A stretch of 64,000 bases of DNA from Voacanga thouarsii (GCA_026120185.1 JANUWF010001179.1:2707501-2771500), one strand, 5' to 3'. Positions 23,753 through 36,248 are shown, numbered from the stretch's first letter. The notes: a model not told the origin generated them from the letters alone. Translations and numbers: made by a program.

Positions 23753-26700
23753 AAGTTTTATTCATATTTATCTAGCCATGTTTGAATTTTCATTTTCCTT
23801 ACATTCTTTAAAGATAGGAATGTTGTCTTAAGGAAGACACAATGGTAATGTCTTGACCATGTGGTCTTGTCCTAAAAAGAATTCTAGAAGAGTTCTTGTC
23901 TCTATTAATTTTGCTTACCTTGTCCTAACATCTTTGAAATTTAAACTACTCTTGATTCTTTAATTCATTTTTAATCATAAAAATTCTGAGATAATTCTCT
24001 AGCTTGGAATTTCAAAAAAATCCAAGCTCTTGTGGGATAGGAATGGCCAAAAATGAGGAAGGATAATAGGTAGAGGTTGCAAGCAAAACACTATAGCTAT
24101 TTCTTTAAGAACATCATCTTCCTCTTGTTCTTGTCTTGGTAAAAAATCTGGAAAATTTTCCAAATTTCCTTCATGGCTGTTTTCGAAAAATGCAACAAGC
24201 TTTCCTACCCAATTCTTGCAAGAAAACCAACCATCTTGTGTGAGGATGAAGGTTGGAATTCCTTGAATTTTCATAGCTTTACAAACAATGCCAAACCAGA
24301 ATTTTTTTTCCAACAAATTAGCAACATTACACATGAACTTGAAGCCATCCGTTAGAACATATAACAGCTGGAACTTTCTCTGCTTTTCTTCAAAATGATG
24401 ACTGGAAAACCACCATTAATGGACGTTCAAACACCCTTAAATTCCATTTGAAAAATCGTTCCAAAGTGGACCAAAAATTCTCACCAAATCTATTTCCATA
24501 TCAAGTGTTCTTGAGCTTCAATTCCAAAAATTTTTGTCCAGCTTTGCTTTTTTATACTAAGGCCGAAATTCTTCAGCAAGCTTCATCAAATTTTGGCCCT
24601 TGTACAGCCGAGAACTGAACATCTTAGCTTCTCCACCAACCTTGAGTAATAGGGCTCCATTATCATACCTCATAAAGCTCCTATCTTAACTTAAAATTAA
24701 AATTCCAGATTTTGTTTCATTGAAATACTTCTTTAGCTAGTTGATAAATCCAGAAAATCCTCTGCCATTCCATTGCTATTTTCAGCCAGCCTTAGTCTGA
24801 AACAACTCTCCATCCTTTGGTTGAAACATAGCTAGTTCAGCCATACACTATTGAAGGATAAGAAACCTTCCAAAAGCAAACACCATTACCCAATCCTGTA
24901 CCTCAAACAACTCCACTTTTCTCTCAATTTGAATTTTTTAAAAAAATCTGAAACTCTCTCTCTCATTCTTGGATAACCAAAAGCTCTCCCTAGGCTAAGG
25001 CAATTGCCATCACACTCACAAATACATACGAAATTTATCTCCTCTCAAACTCGCTCAAAAACACTAAGAATACCAAGAACACCAATAACACACACTTCAC
25101 ATCTTCAAGCCTAAATCACCTCTAAACACCTTCAATCACTCCTAAACACTCTAAACCATTAGTATTCACCCTATATTCTTCATTGGTGCACTTTATAACA
25201 CCAAAGCACACAGAGTTGAACCTTTGAACGAATCAACCCACCCATTTTTGTTGAAGATTCGAAAAACAACAAAAAGGTAAAATAAGAACAACCTTCTTGT
25301 TCTTCTTCTTTTATTCAACTTCTATTCTCCTCTTCTACTCTCATTCGTTCCCCTCTCACTCTCTCCCTCTCTCTTGGCTGAAATGTTGATGAACAACCAT
25401 GGACTATTTTCGAATCACTAAAAGCCATCAAGCACTCAAGGATCTCCACTAAGCAAGGCGCAACCTTCATCAAATGTTCATCAATTAAGTATTTCTTTCT
25501 CGATCTCCTCTTTAAATTTTCAGAATCAAGACTCTTAAATGAGGGATTTGATAGGTTGATAGAATAATGTGGGGTTGGAGATATGTATGTGGGTAAAGGG
25601 AATAGATTTAAGACATGAAGCATTAAATGGATGTTGAGACTCAAGAAGTATGGATTATGCTTTAAGATCATTGTATGTTCATTATGATTAAGAGTTTTAT
25701 GGATGTTTGATGTATGATAAACATTAAACCATCATTTTTTATTATGCCTTCATGATGTTATATTTTTCAATAAATCTATAAATAATATTATGGCTAGTAG
25801 AAGAACACCCTTGTTGTGATGTATGTTAATACAAGCTTATTTTTGGATAAAACGACATGTTATTTGTTGGATCCATGTGTGTATGAATATGTATATAAAT
25901 TTTCTCTATTATTGCACTATAGTCGTTAAAAATTATTATAAGAACTACTTTTATTATTTTTAGTATTATTCTTACTATCATTATTATTAATAATATAATT
26001 AATATTATTTTTAATTTAATTGACTAATTTCGGTAAACACAAATATTTTCGAAACCAATAATTATTTAAAATATTGGTATTTTATTAGATAAATAAATAT
26101 AATATTTTTATTAAACATTATTATATATAAATAATAATATATTAGAATTAAGATCAAATGTCTTTTATATTCATATTATTATTAGTTAGCCTTACTAAAA
26201 ATTTTATTTACACTCTTAAATATTATTTATATGAGAATAATTTATTTATTATTAATTTTATTTGTTATTTATTATTTATTATTAAAATTATTTACAATCT
26301 ATTATTAATATTACTTATTATTTGTAATAATATTATTTATTATTTATTACCAATATTATTTAAGATTTATTATTAATAGTACTCATTATTTATTACTAAT
26401 TTTATTTATTAATAGTACTCATTATTTATTATTTGTTAATAAATAGTTAAATTATTTTATTTATTTATTTATTTATTATTTATAACACCTATTTATTTTA
26501 ACTTATCAAATTAATCTTATTCTATAAAATACATTATCAACTAGTGTTAAAGCTTAAGGCGTTGTTGTCATAGCTAGATGTTGTTTTATCTAGTTGAGCT
26601 TAAGTATGTTAGGCTATGAATTATTTATTTAAAACAAGTATTGTCTGGATGTTGGGACTTATACCGTGTATTTATTCCAAGCGGGGTTAGGTTGCCTTGA

Positions 26701-27257
26701 ACTATCTTAGAAGGCTATTGCATCAAGGAAAAGCAAGAGATCAGGTAAGCCATTGCATAAAGATGTTTGTGAACAAATGCTTTTCTGCAAGTCAAATGCA
26801 GTGATTGTCGTGGAAGTTGTACCTTGAGATGCAATTATGGACAATATATTTCTTCTTCTAAAATAAAAGAAGTTTTGTCAAGAAAATAATTTTCCGAACA
26901 AAATAATAATTTTTTTGGAAATAATATTTTACCTAAAGTTATTTGAAAACCATAATTGCTACTTTAAAGAAAGCTCTTCATTAATTTTACATTTTCTAAG
27001 TGGAATAAACATAACGTTGAGTACTTAATAAGAATACACTACTAGAACTAGTCATTGAAGGGTTAGGTAAGTCTCTCAGTAGGAGGCTACCTTTGAGGGA
27101 TGAACCCTGCCTAGACAAGACGACAGTTATTGTTGGTCAGGTCGGCCCGAGCTAGCAATATAGTTCAAGTGGACTATTTATTTCTAGAATGGACACCCAG
27201 TATGTTTGGGTGTAAAGATGGAGGAGTATCTCACCCAGTGAGCCATACACCGACCTT

Positions 27258-27372
27258 GTATTAGTATGCACAAAGTGTGGCATCCTGATCATTTTCTCGT
27301 CATGATGCACAAAGTGTGGCACCCTAACCATTTTCTTGACATGGTACACAAAGTGTGGTCCCATGTCCATTC
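27258..27372 (+). repeat. Tandem repeat, ~37-bp unit, in the gypsy LTR
   Basis: About three copies of ATGCACAAAGTGTGGC followed by CATTTTCTTGAC-like sequence. It lies about 500 bp before the LTR end. A similar short-period array occurs at 62713-62920. Confidence 0.85.
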
Positions 27373-27879
27373 ATGATGCATGACTTCATATTCAATTTTA
27401 TTAGATTGGTTATTTCTTTTCAAGTTGAGCATTTTTACTTTACAAATGCTGATAAAGCACCATTTAGTGTTCAAAGATAAATTTATGGGCTTGTAGACTT
27501 TTTATTATGACTTGTTCAAAACTTACATATATGAACCATTTTTCCTGAAATACCATGAGCACACATAGGACTTACTGGAAAATATTTTTCACACCTTTTA
27601 TATCATGTCTTCAGGTCGATCTTGCTTGGAATGTTGATTGACTTATGCTGCCATGAACTTAGAAGATTTATCCTGATGTATTTATTTGTTAGAGATTTTG
27701 GTTACCATCTATTTGGTTCAAGACTTGTAAAAGTATTGTTTTCGGATTATAATAAGTTCGTTATTTAGTTATTTCCATCCATGTTTTCTATTACCTAGTT
27801 ATAAAGACCCCCTATCTTAAAGACGGGGCGACATCCCCGCTCCTTTTGGGGTACATAGGTAGCAGGGTATAACATACAC

Positions 27880-28425
27880 ATACCACATACTATGAATATA
27901 CATACTACATAAATATATGTCTATATATATATACACATATAAATGTTCGTATATATATGTATCTATATATACACATACCTATATATCATACACATATGTG
28001 TGTCACAATATATAATACACACATATATATACACCACATATATATATATATATGCATATCATATACTATGTATATATATATATATATATAACATAAATAT
28101 ATATTTTATATATAGCATGTATATATCTATATATGTACGTATCTATATATATACATACATATGTACACAAATATTTAAATATCACATACATATATATATA
28201 CATGTATATATATATGTATGTATGTGATATTTATAAATAGTTATGTATACATACAGATATATACATGCGCATATATATATATATATACGTATATGTACAT
28301 GTACATATACATACACACACACACACAAAACAAATACATATATATAGATATATATATATATATATATGTACATATATCTATATACCATATATATAACCAT
28401 ATATTTATTTATTAATATACAACCC
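27880..28425 (+). repeat. TA/CA-rich low-complexity tract
   Basis: Almost only TATA, CACA and ATAC steps. The long open frames on both strands here encode Tyr/Ile-rich strings and are artefacts of the repeat. Confidence 0.95.
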
Positions 28426-28764
28426 ACTCTCTCTTTCTTTCTTTGTTTCTTTCTCCCTCCCCCTCCCCCTCTCTCTCTCCTCATTCTCTTTTTATATATA
28501 TCTCTCTTTCTCTTATATCCTTCTCCCCTTCTCTCCCATTCTCTCACCCATTTTCTTTGCCCTTTCTTACCCTCTCGATCTCTCTTTCTCCCTTTTTTCT
28601 CATTCTTCCTCTTCATCTTTTTCTTTTCCTCATTTTATCTCTCTTCTCCTTTGTTTTAGTATTCTTTCTCTCCATATATCTCTCTTTTTCTTTCTTTTTC
28701 CTTTTTTCTCTCTCCATCTCTTACACACTCTATTTATTCTCCCCCTTCCCATTTTCTCTCTCTC

Positions 28765-28802
<38 letters not shown>

Positions 28803-29365
28803 ATTCTCTTTTTATATATCTTTCTCTCTCTTTCTCTTCTACCCTTCTCCACCTCTCTCCCATTCTCTCACCCATTTCCCTTTCTCACCCTCTTGATTTA
28901 TCTTTCTCCATTTTTCTCATTCTTCCTCTTTTTCTTTTCCTCATTTTATCTCTCCTCCCTTTTGTTTTAGTTATCTTTCTCTCTTTTTTTTTCTTTTCCT
29001 CCTTTCTATCTCTCTCCATCTCTTACACACTCTATCTGTCCCCCCATTTCTCTCTCTCTCTCTCCCCTCTCTCTTCTCATTCTCTTTTGATATATCCCTC
29101 TCTATCTCTTCTACCCTTCTCCCCCTCTCTCCCATTCTCTCGCCTATTTTCTCCTCTCTTTCTCACCCTCTCGATCTCTCTTTTTCTCATTCTCCCTCTT
29201 TCTCTTTTTCTTTTCGTCTTTTTATCTCTCTTCCCCTTTGTTTTAGTACTCTTTCTCTACATATATCTCTAGTTTCTTTCTTTTTCTTTCTCTCTCTCTC
29301 CCTCTCTTGCACACACACACACACTCTCTCTCTCCTTCTCTCTCTCTCACTCTCTCCTCTATGTA
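28425..29365 (+). repeat. Polypyrimidine (CT-rich) tract of ~940 bp
   Basis: Strongly strand-biased C/T sequence. Phrases such as CTCTCCCATTCTCTCACCC recur at about 28530, 28855 and 29127, so larger units of roughly 300 bp have been duplicated. Ser/Leu/Phe-rich open frames here are not genes. Confidence 0.93.
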
Positions 29366-29449
29366 TACATGTCTACATTTATTTATATCACCCATCTGCT
29401 CTCTATATAAGTAAAATTGTATGACTTAAAATGCACATAATAGTGTTTC

Positions 29450-29473
29450 TAATAATAATAATAATAATAATAA
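29450..29473 (+). repeat. (AAT)n microsatellite
   Basis: About eight AAT/ATA trinucleotides, just left of the right subterminal array of the CACTA. Confidence 0.9.
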
Positions 29474-29519
29474 AAACATGCACACATACACAATAGCAAC
29501 AACATATTTTGTCCCTAAA

Positions 29520-29880
29520 TTCACATAAATAGTGACAAGAAAAATGTTGTCACTATAAGTATACTATATGGTGATAAGAAAATTGTTGTCACTATATGTG
29601 CACTATTTAGTGACAAAGTTTCTTTTTAGTGACAACAATTTTGGAGTTGTCACGAAAGAGATTTTCCGTTTTCAAATGAGATTGGCGGGAAGCCTTTAGT
29701 GACAAAAAACGGTGACAATATTTTCTCTTGTCACTAAAAGTTATCATTTAGTAACAACCTTTTTTGTTGTCACTAAAAGTTTGGCCTCTACTGACAACTT
29801 AAAATGTTGTCACTAATTTTGCTATTTAGTGGCAATAATTTTGTTGCCAATAATATTTCTTGTCACTAAAGCCCATTTCT
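29520..29880. repeat. Right subterminal repeat array of the CACTA
   Basis: A dense series of TTTAGTGACAA and TTGTCACTA motifs in both orientations, mirroring 22462-22780 and ending in the terminal inverted repeat at 29889. Confidence 0.87.
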
Positions 29881-30935
29881 CCCGTAGTGAATATAGAATC
29901 CACCCTTCCTTGAGTTATGATTTTAGTATCTCTTAGTTAATTTAATAGACATCTCTATCTCACTAAAACAACTAAAAGATGCATAGAATACAAGTTCTTG
30001 ATAATTATTCCTATCTATAGGCGATAAAGGCATGAAATTCATTAATTGCCCTCTTTCAAGGTGAAATCAACAACCTTTGATTATTGAAATTCTCAACTTA
30101 ACCTCTCTCTCGTGTTAGTTAAGAAAATTAAAGTAGAATTGAGTAATTAAAACTATCTCCTAACCTTTTTCTCAAGTTAATTAGAAGAATGATCCAATCT
30201 CATCAATTCATCACTAAAAACAAGTAATTAAGTACTAAGAATAATAGTTAATTGAACAAAAGACTAAACGAATTTAACATCACAAATCCAAAAATAATAT
30301 CCAAATATAATAAAAATATTGATCTCATCATTATTCAAAGAAAAAGTAAATAAAGGTTTCAGAAAGAATTCATAGACAAGCCCTCTTCTTCCTCCCTTGA
30401 AAACTTTTTTGAAACAATACCCCTTGAGTGATGAATTCCTCTTCTAATGAGTGGTTTCAGCTCTGATACTTGAATTCATATGGTTTCCATCGACTGCTCT
30501 TGTTTATGTAGGCCTTTTGGTTGCTAAAAAATGTTTCCTAGAAGTTTTGGTCAGAGTACAAGTTGAAAGCTACAAGACTTCTTAGAAAATTCCTAATTCG
30601 ATTCATAGAAGGACTTCCAAACTGCCTCTAGACTGACAAGGGCTGACGTGGGGTCTTCTCTGGAGATCTACGATTGATCTACATTTTTTGCTGTTTTATC
30701 CTAAAATTCCAAAGCAAGGCTAGGGCTAGTTCCTTTTTTCTGGGCTGGCACCGGGTGTCGACTGGAATTCTGCTTTTTAATCTCCAATTTCATCAATGTC
30801 TGCATAAAATCACAAAAAATAATTTTCACAAGCAAAAATATCAAATAGAAGGGGAGTAGGCTAGTTATTGAATCAAAAGTATTACAAATTAACCTCAAAT
30901 AACTAGAACAATACAAGTAAATTTAGGCCCTATCA

Positions 30936-32299
30936 CATTCCTCTATTCTTATGCACTTGCTAGTCCTCAAGTAAACACTTAAGACAAGGGGGAAAAAAAA
31001 GCTATCTCAACATAAGTCCATCCCTAATAAAGCTACAATTTCTCTTCAACCGTGAATAAAGACTCATCATTCATTCAAACCTTTATGAAAACGTGTGCAA
31101 ACTCATAAATTAAACCAAATATCTCTAAGGCCATCAAAGTTAACTTAAACAAGCTCATACTCAGTACAAAGAAATTATTCCACCCTCTAGGCCAAAACAT
31201 AAACAACATATATCATACAAGTCAAGTTGTTTAACCAACTTCAAGCATCATAGAATCAAATTTGCATAACCTCAAGTAGCAAAATAAGGGAACATTCCAC
31301 CTTTTTTTTTTTTTTTGTTGTGTGTGTTCTTTCTTGAAGACTTAGGAAATTGATAGGTTAAAGTGAATGGCTTTCTCTTCATTCACCATATTAACCCCCT
31401 TATAGTCATCATTTTTCTTCTTCTCTTTTTTTCTTTTCTTTGGCTTCTGCCTTCAGGATAGCCTCAAGAGAGTGCACCAAACAATACGTACTACTTCTCT
31501 CCATATTGACGTCCTTTTCAACAAAGAACTTTTTTTTTTTCAAAAATAAAACCTTTTTTTAATTTATTTTCTTTAGAAGACATGCACCTTTTCTCACTCT
31601 TCTTATCACAACTTAATGTTAAAGTAAATTTAAATACCATGAAATAAGAATTAATCATAACTTTTTCCATATTTCATCATATCATTCATACTCAAACTTA
31701 AGGAATGGAATAAAATTCAAACACTAAACATAAACCAAGGTTAATTTAAATTTTCAAGACTTATCAATACTCAACTCAATTCACAGGTTTAGTTCAACAA
31801 AATCTAACCAATTAAATGATAAATCCCTATCCAAAGTTAAAAAAGAAAAAAAAACCATAACCTCATCATGAGCAAACCAAGGCAATTTCATGCAAAAAAA
31901 AAAAAAAAATTATCATATCCCAACTATTCAAATTATCAAGAAGTTTAAGAAGTTGCACTTTAAAGCATTAAGCTCCTCCCCCACGCTTAAATTAGACATT
32001 GTCCTCAATGGCCTAAAATATTACAAGAAAGACTAACTAAGAGACTAAGAAAAATAAAGGGGAAAAAGATAAGAAAAAGGGATACTTTCCAGAACTGTAA
32101 ATTTTCACAAAAGTGTTGAGTTATATCTGAAGAGCATTTTTCCTTGATAAGGATAAGTTACCTAAACAAATAAATAAAACACACATAAAACTAGAAAAAG
32201 AAACTAAACATAAAAGTAAAGCAAAATGACAAAATAGAATCCTAAGAAAAGTCATGAAAATGTAAAGAGAAAAACAATGCTAAAATAAAAGTGATCAAA
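30936..32299 (-). other. Internal region of the LARD-like element, no clear coding
   Basis: AT-rich with many poly-A and poly-T runs. On the minus strand, GTCCTCAATG-like and GAGGACTAGCAAGTGC-like phrases and a purine-rich end before the LTR at 30935 fit the 3' untranslated part of an Athila/Tat-type element. No protein domain is recognised. Confidence 0.6.
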
Positions 32300-32640
32300 T
32301 AAGGATCTCAATCATTAGCCTCCTCAGTAGTGTCATCATTATCATCCTTAGCTATAGCATTGCCTATAGCCTGACTAGTAGAAGCTTTGCCCACCTAGCC
32401 AGAAAACTGCTGCATGCATGCAATCAAGCGTTGCTCCAAAGTAGTTTGCTATCTGTGCATATCAGCTATAGAATCTCTAAGTTGGAGAAGAATAGTCGTT
32501 TGAGTCTCTATCTCGAGTGTAAGTTATTCCATCTAGGTACTTATCTTAGCTTCAAACCCAGTAATAGGCTGTGATCTCGAACTACTGGCACATGCTCGAG
32601 ATTGTAGGGAGCTGTTCTTTCTCATCATCTGAAGGCATTT
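32300..32640 (-). pseudogene. C-terminal part of a transposon ORF (putative plant transposon protein type), broken
   Basis: On the minus strand a decayed frame reads MRKNSSLQSRACASSS, then FEAKISTWME, LEIETQTTILLQLRDSIADM and TLEQRLIACMQQFSG. It ends in an acidic DDNDDTTEEAND before stops near 32300. The helical, Gln/Leu-rich tail and acidic end resemble C-termini of the putative plant transposon protein group found in Athila/Tat elements. The N-terminal part lies at 34034-34660, beyond a nested solo LTR. Identification is by memory of the family and is tentative. Confidence 0.5.
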
Positions 32641-34028
32641 TGATGCGTAAATTTTAGGTATATAAATATCATTAAATTTAAATTTATCCCTTAGTCAAGT
32701 TTTAATTAAAACATTAATCCCAAAATATACATATGAGTAATTATACTTATCATAAACATAGTATAGGAAATTAACAAGTATCGTTCCTCAAATGAACAAG
32801 TACACACTAATCACTTTTCATTCATTATTTAACTGACCCAATAAAATGATAAAATAATAAAATAATAAAAAAATACCTACAACTCAAGGATGTAAGAATA
32901 TGCAATTTAGACAACTATCTTATAAAACATGATAATGCATCATTTAGTAATTATCTCAAGCAATCATCATCTCGACATCATGAAAGAATACAAAGTAAAA
33001 TTTAATCATTTCCCGAGTCATGAATCTACTTATGTAGACTCTACTTCTTTCTCAATCCATGGAATCATTATCTTTTAATTAAATTCGTAGATTTTCTAAC
33101 CAAACCAACATAACCAAAACATGCATTGAACTCAATTCCTTATAAATATAAAATTAGCTAATGACCATTTGCTCGAGGTGAAATTAACTAATCTTTGATT
33201 ATTTTAGTCCTTTAATCTTAACTTCATTTCCCAAGTCCATTAAGATTTGACAAATATGAAATCAATGCAATGAACTCCTAACATCATTTCCCAAGTCGAT
33301 TAGAAAAACTCGCATCAATAACCAATATTAACAAGTAATAAAAAACCAAAGACGATAGAAAATTGTTTAGATAATATTAAACCATTTAACATCATTTCCC
33401 AAAATAATATTAAATTACAAATAAACCATTGAATACATCATTGTTTAAGAACAAGAAAACAAAGGTAAAAGAAAGCACTCATAAAGAAACCTCCTTCTTC
33501 TCCATTGAAGACTTTCTTGAACAACCCTCTTTGAATGGTGAATCTCTTTTTAGTTGAGTGATTGGAATTTTTACCTTTTTTTGACTCCCTTTCTCTTGTG
33601 TTTTCTCTCAGTTGTATAGGCTTTTTTTTTTTTATGCCAAATTCATTGTTTGAAGAGTCTTGGCCTAGTAGGATTCGAAAAATACTAAAATCTTTGAAAA
33701 ATTACTAAATTCGTACACAAGATTTTTGCCACTCCAGAGCAGACCTGGCACTGGGTCCAGTCGACCCACCTGCGCGCAAGGTGTGTTTTATTTTTCCTCC
33801 TGAATTTGCTCTGTTTTCACTGTTTGGGCAGAATGGACCTGGCGCCAGGTATGGTCTGGAAATTCTCCAATTTTACTTGAAATTAACTTAAATCTATACA
33901 AATTTATCAAAAATACTTTTTACAAGAAAAATGTCAAAGAAGAAGGATTATGCCTAGTTTTCACATCAAAAGTATCTCAATTTAATCTTAAATAACTAGG
34001 AAAATAGTGATGATTTTAACCTCTATCA
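32641..34028 (-). mobile_element. Solo gypsy LTR nested in the LARD-like element
   Basis: In element orientation it starts TGATAGAGGTTAAAATCATC and ends CGCATCA. The exact target duplication CATTT is at 32636-32640 and 34029-34033. At 1388 bp it is a diverged relative of the host element's own LTRs, sharing the TGATAG start and blocks such as CATATGAGTAATTATACTTA. No internal sequence remains. Confidence 0.9.
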
Positions 34029-34033
34029 CATTT

Positions 34034-34660
34034 CATCCATCTCGGGGTGCTAGACCTCAAATAACTAGTTTAGTGCCTCTCACTCTCATGATATTTATAC
34101 CCGCACTAAACTAGTGTATGCACAGTCACTACATCTCTCTCAGTAATGGTCTCAGTCAACTCCGCATCACAACTCACTCCAAAAGCCTGAAGGATACACA
34201 TGATCACCAAAGGAAAAACAAAGACCTTGGAGGAAAGGCAAGAATAGACCATATCTCTCATGGACTGGATAATCAAGGGAGCGAGGGGAATAGGAGGACT
34301 GTCTATAATCCTAGAGAAGATAATCACATCAATGACCCTAGCCTCATTGAATCTACTAGACTTAGGCACTACATTAAAATCAAAGATATGGACTAGGGTT
34401 CTCAGCTAGTACTATAGATCATTGTTAGAGAAATAACCAGGAGAAGTAATGGGTCCTCTCCTACATATACCCAATCCCTAACAGATGTCATTAAAGCTCC
34501 ACTGAGGATAAGAGATTATCGTCTGGTTGTGATGGTCCACAGCTACCCATGGTCCCTTAATGTTAACACTCAGAATGGTGGCTAATCTAATCCTATTAAA
34601 CTCAATGGGAATCCCTTTAACCATAGTAGATATACTCTCCAGGTTGGCATAAATTCAAAA
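34034..34660 (-). pseudogene. N-terminal part of a transposon ORF (putative plant transposon protein type), broken
   Basis: The minus strand reads ANLESISTMVKGIPIEFN, then RLATILSVNIKGPWVAVDHH, a stretch with stops, and a clear block to about 34106: FNEARVIDVIIFSRIIDSPP, SMRDMVYSCLSSKVFVFPLV and IMCILQAFGVSCDAE. The pattern of a long helical domain ending in a hydrophobic FPxLIxxLCxxxGV-like motif is that of the plant transposon protein domain (PF20167-like), from memory. It lies about 150 bp inside the primer-binding site, so any upstream part is lost. It may correspond to the extra ORF of Tat/Athila elements. Confidence 0.5.
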
Positions 34661-34708
34661 ATTATATAAATATCAAACAATAGGATATGGCACCTATATA
34701 CACAAAGA

Positions 34709-34721
34709 ACACACACACACA

Positions 34722-34753
<32 letters not shown>
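34709..34753 (+). repeat. (CA)n microsatellite
   Basis: CA dinucleotides with one CATA interruption, in the leader of the LARD-like element. Confidence 0.95.
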
Positions 34754-34803
34754 GACATATAAATATGGCTAAATCAATGAATTGCAAGCTTTCATGATAT
34801 TGT

Positions 34804-34821
34804 TCCTCGACAACGGTGTCA
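34804..34821 (-). other. Primer-binding site, tRNA-Asp type, decayed
   Basis: The minus strand reads TGACACCGTTGTCGAGGA, six bases inside the 5' LTR. The usual Athila/Tat site is TGGCGCCGTTGCCGGGGA. The four differences are all C-to-T or G-to-A type. Confidence 0.8.
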
Positions 34822-34827
34822 AAAACT

Positions 34828-36248
34828 TGATGTGCCAGAGTTAGGTTACAAAAATCATGCAATTTTAAATCCATTCCCAATCAAGTTCTAATTAAGATAT
34901 TAATCCCCAAATCACACATATGAGCAAGTATACTTATAATTAAACATAGCATATGGAATTAACGAGTATCAATTCTCAAGAAACAACTATCGTTAGTTAC
35001 TTTTCAGCATTACTTAACTGACCAAATAAAGTGATAAAAAAAAGGTAAAAAAGATAAAAATATACACAACTCTAGGAGAGAAAAACATGTAATTAGATAG
35101 ATACTCTTGAAGACATGACAATGAATCATTTAGCAATTATCACAATTAATTATTATCTTAGTATCACGAAAGAACAATGTAGAATCCCATCTCTCTACAG
35201 TTATGGTTTTACTATCTCTTAATTAATTTAACGGACATCTCCATCTCACTAAAATAATGAAAGATGCATGGAACACAATTCCTTTATAATTATCCCTATC
35301 TATATGTGATAAAGGCATGAAATTCTTTAATTCCCTTATCTCTAGGTGAAATCAACAACCTTTGATTACTAAAATTCTCGACTTAAACTCTCTCTTGAGT
35401 TAGTTTCAAAAATTAAATTAGAAATTAAGTAATTAAAACTATCTCCTAATATCTTTCTCAAGTTAATTAGAAAAATAGTCTAATCTCGTCAATTCATCAC
35501 TAAAAATAAGTAACTAAATACCTAGAATAGTAGTTAATTGAACAAAAGACTAAACTAATTCAACATCACAATTCCAAAAATAATATCCAAATGCAATAAA
35601 AATATTGATCTCATCATTGTTCAAAGAAAAAGTAAATAAAAAGAACTCATAAACACACCCTATTCTTCCTCCCTTGAAGACTTTTTTGAAACAATGCCTC
35701 TTGAGTGACGAATTCCACTTATAATGTGTGATTTCATCTTTGACCCTTGAATTCATATATTTTCCAGCAACTCTTCTTGTTCAAATTGGCTCTTGGTTGC
35801 TAAAAAATGTTTCCTAGAAGTTCTAGGCTGACTACATGTTGGAAACTACAAGACTTCTTCGAATTTTCGCAATCCTACTTGTAAAAGGACTTCTAAACCT
35901 TCTTTAGACTGACAAGGGCCGGCGCCTGTTCTCATCCTCTGGGCTAGTGCCGGGTCTTCTCTAAAGAATCTTCTCTAAAGAACCACGATTGCTATGTATT
36001 CCCCCTATTTTGCCTTGAAATGCTTGAGTAGGGCTAGCGACGTTTCTTCTTCTCTTGGTTGGCACTGGGTGTCGACTGGAATTCTACTTTTTAATCTCCA
36101 ATTTTATCAATTTCTGCATAAAATCACCAAAAATACATTCCACAAGCAAAATATCAAATAAGAGGGGAATTGATTGGTTATTGAATCAAAAGTATCATAA
36201 AATAACCTCAAATAACTCGATAAACATATATAAATTTAGGCCCTATCA
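34828..36248 (-). repeat. 5' LTR of the LARD-like element
   Basis: It is 1421 bp and in element orientation runs TGATAGGGCC to GCACATCA. It is uninterrupted and aligns with the split 3' LTR (22084-30935). Around 35975 there is a short duplication of TCTTCTCTAAAGAA. Confidence 0.92.

Larger units (their letters stand above)
23445..27874 (+). mobile_element. Long solo LTR of a Ty3/gypsy (chromovirus-like) element
   Basis: About 4.4 kb, beginning TGAAACCCCACC and ending GGTAGCAGGGTATAACA. The last ~80 bp match, in opposite orientation, the LTR at 20942. Pyrimidine-rich and gene-like stretches (25290-25380) fit an LTR promoter and leader. No gag or pol is present between the CACTA arms, so it is a solo LTR. 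The flanks CACAG and TACAC match at only 3 of 5 bases and lie in simple repeats, so the left border could be off by a few bases. Open frames inside (24173, 25315, 26158, 27152) show no domain. Confidence 0.7.
22441..29889. mobile_element. Non-autonomous CACTA (En/Spm) transposon
   Basis: Termini are CACTATAGGAAAAGTG on the left and, reading inward on the minus strand, CACTACGGGAGAAATG on the right. Both are followed by CTTTAGTGACAA. The exact 3-bp duplication AAT (22438-22440, 29890-29892) is diagnostic of the superfamily. Inverted and direct TTTAGTGACAAC/GTTGTCACTAAA motifs fill both subterminal regions. No transposase is visible. Without the nested 4.4-kb LTR it is about 3 kb, and much of that is simple repeat. 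The aligned LTR at about 35170 is the unoccupied site. Confidence 0.92.
22084..30935 (-). repeat. 3' LTR of the LARD-like element, interrupted by a CACTA
   Basis: In element orientation it starts TGATAGGGCCTAAATTTA at 30935 and ends in CA at 22084. Without the 22441-29889 insertion and one AAT copy it is about 1400 bp and aligns with the 5' LTR at 34828-36248. The intact copy therefore shows the empty site, at about 35170. Confidence 0.9.
22084..36248 (-). mobile_element. Minus-strand Ty3/gypsy element with little coding capacity (LARD-like)
   Basis: Two LTRs of about 1.4 kb, in the same orientation, bound the element. The exact duplication ATTCT sits at 22079-22083 and 36249-36253. After subtracting the CACTA (22441-29889) and solo LTR (32641-34028) inserted in it, the element is about 5.3 kb with an internal region of only about 2.5 kb. 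A tRNA-Asp-type primer-binding site adjoins the right (5') LTR. The only protein trace is a decayed ORF resembling the putative plant transposon protein domain. No RT or integrase is visible, so movement would have relied on a partner. The PBS type and LTR ends suggest the Athila/Tat group. Confidence 0.88.

Noticed and set aside
24173..25671. Possible host genes inside the 4.4-kb LTR (open frames of 60-118 codons)
   Set aside because: They overlap on opposite strands, lack domains and lie between the borders of an LTR. Low-complexity Leu/Ser/Pro content explains the open frames.
27943..29272. Several overlapping open frames of 60-175 codons on both strands
   Set aside because: They translate TA/CA and CT repeats into Tyr/Ile-rich or Ser/Leu/Phe-rich strings, overlap in multiple frames and have no domain. 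They are products of simple repeats.
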